From Augochlora pura (Eukaryota; Arthropoda; Insecta; Hymenoptera; Halictidae): DNA of 64,000 nucleotides. How positions within the stretch are numbered: position 1 is the stretch's first letter; every line of letters starts with the position of its first letter. The notes beneath the pieces were generated by a model. The model did no database searches. It worked only from the letters and a program-made list of their open reading frames with translations, and was not told the DNA's origin. Shown piece by piece: positions 25,901 through 38,000 of the stretch. The stretch is from assembly GCF_028453695.1 (NCBI RefSeq), contig NC_135780.1, positions 7,378,001 through 7,442,000 on the forward strand, read 5' to 3'. Both the position numbers and the translations under genes were made by a program.

Positions 25901-28156
25901 CGACCGAAACGAGTTGCGGAGATCGCGTTTTATACGCGAGACGAGCGTGAGAAATGGTTTACCGGAGAGTCTCGAAGGAGTCGTTTTGCGTGCGAGCTCC
26001 GACGCCAGATCATCTCGCCGGGACTCGTTTTTTCTACGAATTCTCAAGTCAGCGAGTTAATTGGGGACTTAGCTAACGGCTTAGCATCGCTCCGGGATCG
26101 GCCGTTCCAGGTCCTCTTTGATCTTGCGGCATTCACCACAGATTCGAATGAACGAGTCGTCATACAAAGAAAAATATCACCATGGACTCCCGTATAGCCC
26201 ATGTTCCCCTAGTTTGACTCTACTACCAGCAATGAAAATTCAAACCTTCAATCTCTTTTTCATTCTCGTGTCCATTTTCATTCTCGTCATACCATACTGG
26301 AGCTATATGTATGATTATCTACTAAAAATTTAATGTAAAAATTGTGTTTAATGTTAAAAATTGTATGTAACAATTAATATGGCTATGGAAAGTTTACTAC
26401 GGTCCTTTTTTCGAACTAGATATAAGACACGGAGTATTAGGTTTCAGATTTGCATTTAAGAATTTCATTTAATTAGTAACTAAAAAACCTGGGTACATTT
26501 TACTAGAAATAAAAATCCAAAGTATTTATTTGAAATAATTTATTCTACACCATTATTTGAAAATAAAAATAATAAAGTATTTTGTGATATCTTTATTTCA
26601 AGTTGGACAACAGTAAACTCATTTTATTAGATTTTCACAACAGTTTGTTTAAAACAACGCTCTCAATCAAAATATAATCTTAATAATAACTTGTTTAAAA
26701 TAAAAAGATGTAAACCAGCCCCAAACCTTACGTTTAACTTCATCATTATTTCAAATAATTATTCGAAGCAACTGTTTCAAATTTGATTTCAAATAATATT
26801 TGAAATAACGTGTTACGAAATAAACGTGTTATTTAAAAAAATATTTCGAATAATGTTATCTCAAATGTACTCAGGTATGGAATGATCAGCGTATAATCGT
26901 ATAATATTTCAGTGCCAGTTAAGTTTTCTACCAGCCAATGGACATTGTTACATTCCCGGTTGTCAGTTTATGAAAACTGCCTAAAGGAACGAAATCAATC
27001 AAGCAGTATCATTAGTTATTGGAATATTAATCGTTACCCTTAAGTTTATCTGATTATCGAGCAGTTTCAATGCTACACACTACGAATTATTAATGTCGAT
27101 GTAACGCGACGTCGGTGGTCTTCCATTAAAAACAAAAGACGAAGAAGTTGGAACAAGTAGAAAGGTGGAGTATGTCTAAACCGGTGTTTACCTTCGACAT
27201 GTCGACGTTAACTTTTAGGTACACACTTTTCACGTTCTGTGTAACCACACTGTATACCTCTCTCTCTCTCTCTCTCTCTCTCGTTAACTTCTAACGTTCG
27301 CGCTTATTTAAGTTTGACGTAGCCTTGACATAATCTTAATATCGTAATTTCTTAAACTATCTAATTATTCGATTGCGAATTGTTATGCACACTCACATTT
27401 GCACAGGTTATTTTACAAAAATTCGAATTAAGGAAAAGTATTCCTCGTCAACTGAAAGATTATAAATTTTGAAAATAAAATTAAAAATGTTATCAATACT
27501 TGTTAATTTATACGTTTCCTGCATTTAAAAAAACTGCATATGCCGTAAATGCACGAAGCTCTGCAGTCTACTAATTACTTATTATATATCTCCAAAAGAT
27601 TTTGCTGTGTACATGGCATATTGATATCATAAACGCTGAAATATATACGTCCATACAACTGACAGTTATAATTAGATGGTGGAACCTAATTCTTCTTAAC
27701 GATTCAATTAGTAATTCATTTGTAACAACTCTGTTTTTTTGCCAAGAGGTAAGTATATCGTGCGGAACTTAAAGGGTTAAGCTCTAAGAAGTATTTAAGA
27801 AATCCTCTTTTCCAATCGACGATGACATCTCGAAATGCGACGTCGATAACAGTGACGCGCAAAGTATTAAATCTGGGGGAAGAAATCAGCTGTTGTTAAT
27901 CCCACACGGAATCGATTCGATTAATTCCGGCGGTGTCTCTGACATGTGACGCTGCTATCGCCACATGCTGTCGCAAATATTCCAATGAATGACACCCTTT
28001 TTCATTCTAACACATATTCGAGAAACCAGTCACGTCGTGGTAGTTTATCGCCTTCGATAGATACCTGTTCGCTCGGATTTTGCACATCGCCGATTTCAAG
28101 GATAGACGCGTTCTAGCTATTAGCGTATCTGTATCAAAGGGCGGAAGAGAAAACGA

Positions 28157-28249
<93 letters not shown>

Positions 28250-29813
28250 TAAAAATGTGAGAAGAGGATTAATTTCAAAGTTGTTAGAGGCCATCGATGC
28301 TGATGGTGTCGTTCTTTCCTCATTGGGTTTTCTAATGGTACGAGCTAGCCTTCAAAGTCTTACGTAACTCATATCGTTCATTGATATTGAGTTCTTTTTA
28401 ATGGGACGAATCGGTGATTATCTCGAACCGCAATGCGTCCTTCGACGCATGCTGTGACGATCACTACGTGAAAACGAAAGTTACATCTGTTTCACAATTA
28501 TCCGAGAAATATTTATTTAGATTTTATAGTTAGAGCCCAAAATAATATGATCGTAGATGATTATCCTTGTTACGAGGACAACACATTTTATATGTACTAG
28601 ACAATTGCATGAAACTTTAGCAAAATAGAAAAATTATCGCCTCTGTTAATAAACGTAATAGGTTAAATATAATGGATAAATATTTTCAAACTCTTGTAAT
28701 GTTTTTACTGATTTGTGTTATTTATGGAAAATGAAAGATTCAAAGTCTATTGTAATGAACAGAATAAAAATGGAAATGCATTCTACTCTCCTAACAATTT
28801 TGATAAGTTGAAAGTAATTTAATAATTTTCATTGATTCTCTTCTGGGTTCTGTGTTTTACTCATTTATGTTTAACATAAATGCACATATTCTCTTCTGAA
28901 ATATTTCAATATTTCTATATTTCCTGTGTTAAATATATTTTTTACATCCTTCATATTTCTATGAAACATATTCTTTGCTTCTATATTATTTTAATATTAA
29001 GTAGATTTTTTTATCTCCTCAACGTTTCCATAATAATTAATCATTTCCATATGAAGATAAAACTAATGTATCAATGAAATATCTTGGAAACAAAAAATGC
29101 TTGAGAATAATGGTTATGAAATAAGAAAAAGGTTACAATTAAATAAGTAGCGGTGTTGTTAAAATTGAATAAAACTCAATCGTAATTTCGTATCTATTTG
29201 TAGTTAATTATTACAACCTGAAAATAGTTGCGAAATCACTCGTGATTACACTAAACTTTATGGATTCCTTTCCACCGCTGCTTTAGCAAACGTATTAAGA
29301 ATCCTTTCGGACAAAAAGATGTTCTACATACATATATATACTCACGACACGTGTCCTCACTTTCTAACGTATCAGCTTAATCCTAGAACGTGTCAGAGAC
29401 ATATACACGTGATATCAAACAAATAACGCAAAAGAAATTACAAATTGAAAGTACAGGACGAAGAGAAACCACAATTTCACTTGTTGATTCAAGTTTTCAA
29501 TATTCTCTTTAAAAGAGAAACACGATTTTCACGATGCAACGACGCTTCATTTTTCTGGAATCACTTTTTGCAATAGACACTAAGTCTTCGATAAAAAATA
29601 CAGGAATCCTTGAAATATTCCACTGAATTTTATGCGGCAGTGTTTACTATATTAATTATAAATAACGCTTTCAAGATTCAATTATTATCCCGATTATCTT
29701 ACGTTCAGCGGGTTGCGTTTTAATTTATTTATAAATTTCTATCATCGCACGTCAATGCAAATATATTTTCTATCGGTCACTGTAATTCTATTAATTTGTT
29801 TTGTTTTTTTTTT

Positions 29814-29852
<39 letters not shown>

Positions 29853-32029
29853 CGGGGGTCATCTGAAATTTTCTTATATAACGATAGGACAATGATTGGT
29901 GAATAAAAAACAGAGACTCTCGAGAGTTTATTTGCAATTTTTACTACTGCGAATGTAGAACCGATCGGCAATAGGAACGTGGCTGAGAATAAAAATCGAT
30001 TGACCGGCTGATTTGGGTGAACGCATCTTATTAAACGGGATGAGAAAAAGAAAAGAAATAGTGCAACCAAAAGATAAGTAAACGACTAAAAGACAGTCAA
30101 GGATAAGTCGAAAGCGGTCGACGAAGGAGCGTTTCTGGAAAGGCGATACTCGTCGATACAGAGCGGTTAATTAATTCGAGCCTCCTTTCTCCGAAATTCT
30201 TGCAGACAGTCCTCGAGGAGCGGCTGGATAGCAGGGTCGATGCCATGGTGCAGACCGGTCTCGTGCAGGAACTGCTTGACTTTCATCGGAGGTACAACGA
30301 GCAACGGATTGCGACCAACGCGTAAGTGCAAAGAGCTCTATCAGTAAGTGCTTCACATCACGCGACCGCTCCCCTTGGTTCAGTATTTAAGCCTTTGTCT
30401 CTCCTATACAGTACTCGAAGTAAATGTTACATTATTACCTATATCTGAACAATAATTTAACAAAACATCATATTTCAGTATTTCTAATACAGACGTATAC
30501 AAACATGTTCTATTGAATCTTTGTTTAAATATCACTAAAAATCATATTACTGTATAAAGTCTGTCTTCTAGCCTGACACGTTGGAAATTGTTGTACATTA
30601 TGGGTAATAAAAAGAAATTGAAATATTCTAGTAAATATCAATTAGCCCAGATATTTTGCATGTTTTATGGTCCACTGTTTGGTTGGTGCTAGACATTTTA
30701 TGCATTTACTAGAAAAGTGCATTGGTGAAATACGAAATTGTAAAACGTCAACAAAATTCGAAATAGTATTTCCCCGTATATCCGCACAAAGCCTCAACTT
30801 ACATCGTTCTCATCGTGTCATCGAATTCCGAGAGATTCAAGTAACCGACATTAAATGCTCGCGGCATATCACAGTTTCTGTGCATTTTTTGCGAATATTA
30901 CAAGATCAACTGCCATTCACTCGTATCAACGGGATTTTTCGTCTTTTCTTCTCTTCCGTAATCGTTCCCGAACCATCGTCTGCAAGTCCATATACTTGAT
31001 ATTTCATATACTTTTCGTTCCCGTCACAGCAAACAGTAAGCGATGTAGCGATGGCTAACGAAGCACAGTATTTTTGTATAATAATATCTTTTTAAAATCG
31101 TCATTTATATCTTTTTACTTGTTTGTTTTCTTTCATCTTGGCCTTCAAACATTCAAAACTTCTTATAAGTTACGAATATATGTTAGTTCTCGCTAAAATT
31201 GCAATCTAAAAAGCTTACGCATTACGATTATACTCGCCAAAAATAGCTGACTGGTTAAGTACAAAACTGTAGAATAGTTTAGTATTGTGAAATACTCCAG
31301 AAAAAATAATGTTAACGCGATCATCTTTATATATCTTATCGAATTTCTGTATTTTCAATTCATATTTTCACTTTCATAGTAAACATTCTGTATTCATATT
31401 CATTAATAATGTTCATATCCAATTAAATTCAGTAATATAGCAACAACGTTATTTCCTTCTGTACAAATGTACAATATATATATATATCGCTTGACTCTAT
31501 GAAAACAGAAACATTTACTGCGACTGAAAAAGGATTAATTCAATTATGGGTGAAAGTGTTCTACGGCAATATTACATCACAGTGTCTAGTGCATTGTAAT
31601 CTATTTGTAATGTAATTAACTTGTGCTCTGTAATCTATTTTGTTTGATCACTTCGTGCTAATGTTACACGTAATATTCCGGTACTACTGTGGACTTACTT
31701 TAAAGAAAGACGAGCGACGATAAGGCCACTTATCAATGCGCTTACGCATGGTGCACTACGCCGGCGGTAGTTACGTTCGGGGAACGTATTCTTCGGTATA
31801 CTCGTTAATTTCTGCCTCAAATTGATAGCTACTTCCTCGTAATAAAGTAATAGAACACAATGTACTCGAGGCTCGGGGTTAGGTTGCGGTTGAAAATCAT
31901 TTAATAACAACTTGGAGAAGCCACCGAAGAATGATGATCGAATCTGCAGCGAAGATATGAAATCGTTTAAACAAAGAAAAAGAAAAACGGAATCATTAAT
32001 TCCACAGCATTAACTTTTTTTTTTGTTTT

Positions 32030-32078
<49 letters not shown>

Positions 32079-35000
32079 AGATCAGTCCATCGGACTCTTT
32101 TTGCTCGTCTCGTCAATCGATAATGCACCCGAATTTCCGGTGGGTCGATTGATGCTTAATAGCGCTGATAATTATCGCTAATTATTACCGGTCGCATATG
32201 CGTGCAGCGTGCGCACCGCTGCACCAGCGGCTATGCAAATTACACCGCCGGGCCAATTTGCAGTCGGTTTCGCTACGGCACGTGCAGTGCGTGGTAGACA
32301 ACGTGGAATCACCAGCCGGGAGATGGTTCCAGCTGAATTACATTCGCGCCTAAGAAGTCCATGGGAACGGGAGTAGACTAACAAGTGTGCGGCCTAAGTG
32401 AACGTTATTATGTTTGGGAGTGCACGATTATAAAGAAATTAATTGAAGCCTGGCGGAGCCAGCTTTCATTCAGGCGTCTGAAGTAATCTTGCTTTCTATC
32501 TTACGTTTTGCTGATACTATCATTGCGCTCTATTTACTCAAAGGGAGCTACTTCTTTTACTTTTATAGAAGCGATACAGATCTTTTCAACGTAAATGGAA
32601 TTTACGCTAAACCTGTTAGTATCACTGGTGCCATATTTTTATCGTTTAAAATTCTAATTGTAAAGACGCTTTCACAGCAATTAATTGGATAAGTATAATA
32701 AATTTTGTGACGAGAACTGGTACGAATTCGAATTTTTAAAAGATCTATTGTATAAATATGCATAACTGTGCAGGTCTAATTTCAATGTTTTCAACGTTAC
32801 GTAGCATGGTCCAGAGCATTCGAAAATTGTGCCCATGCAACGAGAACAAGCTCCGGACTGGTAGAACGGTTTCGCAGCGATCGCGCCCCTTGCACTTATT
32901 AATAACCCTTCTTTTTTTCTCGAGCCTTCCACTGTCTTCCCTCGTTTCGCTCCTTCTTACGCGCGCTTTAGTACTCGCACGTTTCTGCAAGTAACATGTC
33001 TCATATTATGCAAATGCACGTGCCTGGCTGCTCTGCCTGCTCGACTTCTGCCGGATGTGACGTCGCACCTCTGTAACATCAAAGTTGCAAGAGGCAGGTG
33101 TGATTAATATAATATGCCAATACGGGAGCGCCGTGGCAGGTTGATTACATGAAAGCTTGACGAGACGATGCCACTGTAAGTGCGAATTAAAATTCCATGG
33201 CCCGTGACGTTCTATTGTTTCGTTCAAAATTGAGCAAAATTTTATTCTGATGACGGATCGAAGATAAAACCTAAAGTATAAAATTTTATTCGACGCTATT
33301 GAATAAATATCATACAGTATCATTATCAGAGTAGTGAAAATTGAACCTGAATGTACGTGTATAACGGAATTTATTTCTATTAGTATAATCATTTCAAATT
33401 AGGATAACTGTTTTATTAACATTTTATATATATATATTTTTATATATATATATAACGCAGAATATTGAAGTACATTAAAGTACATTAAAGTAATCTCATA
33501 TGTAATTAACAAATAATATTAAATTAATATGTATGAGTTATACATTTCTCTTCTATAAAGGACAAATTATAGTAGATTAATATTAATCTCTTGCACAATG
33601 AACAAATTATATGATATTAGTTTCTTGTACAAGCAACAGGTAATATCGTGGGATTATTTTATTACGTAAAACCAACATTGGTAACTTCAGTGAATTTGTT
33701 ATATGAAATTAAGAAAATGCTTAGCAAAAGCACAGGAACACAGAAGCACCTGCTTTGAGCAGTTCATGACGGTTAATGTCACACGGTAATCTAACCTGCT
33801 TCTGTCACTATGATTGTTATCACCATACCGTACCCCAGTGGTACTGATACAACCATTACTATTGCAGGAATGTCGGCGCATTTCCGATTAATATCGATCC
33901 TATCGCGGATGATTGACATTTTTATAATCGCTTGTTCGTAACGATTTCCTTGGTACACTTGATATAAAGATTAACTGATAATTCTATTACCGATTGAATG
34001 GCGGCACGTGCACCATTCCAATCAAACATTGGAGTAATTTGCTGTGGAAACAACGTGGATTATACAATATTAATTCGAGCGTAGCAATAATAATAAAGGA
34101 AGCGTATTATGTGTATTTTAGCGGATTACGGATTTCAAACTAACGGAGGCTCAAGCAGAAACCCATTACGTATTAACTCCACATATTCAATTGCTGGAAT
34201 TGAAAATATGTCAGCAATTTAAATATTTGGTCATTAAATTGATTGTTGTAGCTGCCGCTAAATCAACGTTATATTTTTTAATCACTGTTTCCAAGAACTG
34301 ATATTGTGCTCAGGAATGGTATGCCGCGAACCAGATGTTGTGTATTTCTAAACACTGTCACGATATTGTGTATTTCATCTTTCCGACGATAATTCACCAT
34401 TATTGCTGCCATAAGTGTAGTGTATTTGTTCGTTGCAATTCAAATAAACATTAATAGAAATAATGTGTAACAAAAGCAGTTGCTCACCATTGTTTTATTA
34501 TCGGGAAGAACGCGGCTTTTGGCCCGAATGACACGCAAGGCGGTTCGTAGATCGGTCGATTTCTCTTTGCACAACTTTTCGTAATTCGATGTTTCGACTA
34601 TCGATACGTGGTCCGGCTCCGATGCAATGGTCCCCTGTTGAGAGACGCACGCCGCAAACTGTCACATGGTCCTAATTTGTGGCCGCAGGTACGGATTTGG
34701 CATTGACACGTGTGCAAACGAATGAACCGTGGCCGTCGTTTTAACGTCGCCGACATTTCCCGCCAAGTAAGCTGCGCCGCGACCTCGGCTCGCCCTGCTA
34801 TCACTATCCAGCCATGATAAGCTGGCGTGCCTGCAAAATGCAGTTCTCCTTTCGTGGCGGAGATACCATCGCCACTCGAGTTCCAGAACCGAGGACACAC
34901 AAACGTGCCTAGCCGCCGTTTGAACGCGATGAAAAACGTCTGCCGTCCTCGATTTTCACAGTTTACTACAGATTTACGCTAGGCTAACTTTTGTTTTCGG

Positions 35001-38000
35001 ATTCCCAGTGCGAAAATCGTGCAAAATTCTAACTTGATTCGATTACTAAAACTGCTTTTGTAAAAGCAGTATTTCAAGAGTTTACTCAATTTATAATTTA
35101 AAAGTTATTTACATATATTTATATTGTAGGTTCTGGTTCCTTTAATTTAATCGAATATATTTAAAGTTAGTATAAATAGTCGACACCGAAATAGTTAATA
35201 AATTACACTAGAGATAGCCCGGCATCAAGTGAATTCCCATCAGAGTTTTGAAATTGGAATGACCATGAAGGACGCGTATTCAGGTGTCGGACAATGGAGT
35301 CGGTTATTGAGAAAAAGGCAAAATAAGGTGGCAGATGGGAGACGATGGTGATGGATCGGAGCTAAGCCGAGAGATCCAGGTAGACTGCAATTCGGCGACT
35401 GTTTATGTTCCAGGTTACCGGACTACACGAAAGGCATCTTTCAGAGTATCGGCTTCAAAGAGTTCCATAGATACCTGATGTTGTCCGAGGAAGAGAGGCG
35501 AGAGAAAAAGGTAAGCAGAAGTGGCGAACTGCAACGTCGTGTTACGTTCGGTGCAGCTGCGCACGATTCAGCGCGATTAGCGCCGCTGGAACCGATCTCC
35601 CTGTCCACGAGAAGTTTCACACTACCGTTCATAAGTATCTGGACACCTGGCAAATGTAGACGATCGGCACAGCGTAGACTATTTTGCTTCAGAAGCTGGA
35701 CAAACAAAAAGCTTTATTTATTTCTTCGTGAGACCAGAAATATGTAAGAATCAAATACCATATCATTCATTGTTTATGACAATTTCGCAGGATATCATAT
35801 TTATCAAAAGGAATTTATAAATTTTTACAAACAGGATATTTAAAGAGTCTTTAAAATGGAATAAATTTTTTTCAAAATTAGACCACACCACTTGAATTCG
35901 TTTAAATAAGTGAAGAATTAGCCTACCATGTAATATGTAAACATAGTACGTTTTACACACTGTGTTTTAGATATTACCACGTCTGCTGCGGATACTTTTG
36001 GACGATGGTGTAATACGTTTGACCGCTACCCAAAGGGCTGCTATCGTCGATGTTTTTGTTGGACGTTGAGGATCGAGGTCGTTTTGATACAGGAATTTTC
36101 TTTTTCTCCGCATTCCTTCCCCATTTTCCTCCTTTCTATTTCTGACGCTTCCGCTACGCGATGCCAGCTAGAAATTCGCGCACACTCCTCGCCGGTACAG
36201 CAAACTAGTACTTCCTATCTAGGGGAAAAGAGGAGACAACACGGAGGTGGCGTTTACTTCTCGTGGAATTATTGCCACCTAAAGAAGTCTATGAACATTA
36301 GTTTTGAATGGCTCGTATTTTAAAAATATATGAAGAATTTCGATTGTAAGTTATATCGTAAATAAGCCAATCCAGAATGACTAGTAACCGACTGGAGTAA
36401 GTTAGTAATTTAAATGAATGCGTATTAGAACTCGAAATGCTTAGCTAGTGCATAAAATCGATGCGTTCGGTTGAAATTTTGTATTTATTAGCACATTGCG
36501 GATCATGCCAGGTGAACTTTATAAAAATCTAATTACCATCGATTTTCAAATAATAGCGCGGTTCGGGAACGTTCAAAAGGGGTCAGTCGATGTCTCCCGT
36601 TCGTTTCACCAGCGTTGTCGCCAATATTCACGTAACCAGTACGCTATGTGTTAATACGTTATACATGCGTCAAAACTTACGAAGAAATGTTGCTTATAGG
36701 AAATATCAACTAAGCAAGTCGACAATATTATATAATAGTTGAGATCTACACACCGTTATCAACTTATAGCCTATTTCATTACGTGCAACAAAATTCATTC
36801 GTCTATAGCTGAGAAATGGAATATTTCCATACAATACTTTGATGAATATTTTAATTTCAAATCACACTTCTATTTATATCATTCGATTATCTAATTATAC
36901 CAACTTATAACAGATACAATCTCATAGGAACGCCATCTTTGAAATATCTTTATTAGGTGTCCAAGTTTATGGACTTTTTAACATTTTCAACATAATCCGT
37001 AGTATCTTTTATACATTTACTCCATCTCGTATGTTATAGACGAACAGTATCCTCGAAAAAACGTAACAATCTTTATATAACGAAATCGTGAATGTTCATT
37101 AATTCGCGAGGTATTTTAATTTAATTGCTCGTTGAGCACCTTTTGTGATCAACTACCAAGGTTTTTTCTTTTTAGCCTATTGTAGACCATAGAGAATGTC
37201 TTCAAACTGGAATAAATAAGTTTTGTTAGCCTAATGAATACTTTCTCGAACCGAAAAACAAATAAATAAAAATTGAATCCAATGTTTAACATTTGAACCG
37301 GAAGTTAGGTTATTCATGCGAGGTCCAGAATTTTATTAGTACACATAATAATTACTACATTGCTAAAGTTACTATGCAGACAGTAATGTGATAATGAATT
37401 ACCTAAAAAATAATGATAAATGTAGCCGCACATCTCAATCCTCCTGCCATGTTTGTACAATATGAGAACACATTTGACTCTGCAGCGACAAAGAGTTCTT
37501 TTGTCCGACAAAAACGCATTCCATTTCCTAGTTTTTCTGCGAGTTGGTTTTAACGTGTCACTATAAATCACTATTCTGATAGTTCAGACTTCTGTGAATT
37601 TATACGGCGACAGTTTGGTCTTTGTTTAAAGTAGCATAAAGAGAGAAGCTTCCTGGAATAAATTCAGCTTAGGCTGCTACATCCTAATTTCTTTGGTCAT
37701 TAAAATTTTCTAAGAAACACCTTTTTGCCAATCTTAGAAGCTATCCACATGTTGCGCTATGTACATATACATATGTATACCATATGAAAAATTGACCATT
37801 AATTTCTCGTCACATGATATTGCCTTATTTATGATTTGATTTACCGTTAGTCGCTTAGTTTTTAAATATTTTATTCGCTGGAGTCAGAATTCATCATTTT
37901 CTCGAGTCCCGATTTATTATTTCCCATTAAAAAGCTACAGTCTAAACAGTATTGTTGTTTTAGAAGCGAAATAATTATTCACTGCCACAATGAGATTAAA

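Larger units (their letters stand above)
4363..30205 (+). other. TRIT1: 25.8-kb TRIT1 intron
   Basis: Bounded by donor GTGAGC (4363) and acceptor TTGCAG (ending 30205), joining phase 0 to phase 0. I found no convincing nested gene. Several GC- and CpG-richer islands stand out from AT-rich DNA: 7.7-8.9, 10.9-11.2, 11.9-12.3, 14.8-16.2, 21.2-21.4, 24.3-25.0 and 25.7-26.2 kb. They hold open frames in several registers but nothing recognisable. Simple repeats, one minisatellite, hairpins and a 100-N gap are listed separately. The rest is AT-rich sequence in which I see nothing. Confidence 0.85.
30322..35413 (+). other. TRIT1: TRIT1 intron, 5.1 kb
   Basis: GTAAGT...TTCCAG intron. It contains a (CT)n microsatellite at 32035-32074 and GC-richer patches near 32.2-32.4 kb (with TAATTA, TATGCAAAT and GTGCAGCGTGC words) and 34.5-34.9 kb. 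No coding exon was recognised on either strand. Confidence 0.85.

Noticed and set aside
34598..34900. 100-codon - strand frame in the TRIT1 intron
   Set aside because: No family resemblance, no splice context, and an overlapping competing frame (34662-34898).
36950..37600. Possible mariner-like remnant (GGTGTCCAAGTTTATGGAC...TTTTTAACATTTT)
   Set aside because: No transposase motif in any frame and no terminal inverted repeats found; the resemblance is too weak.
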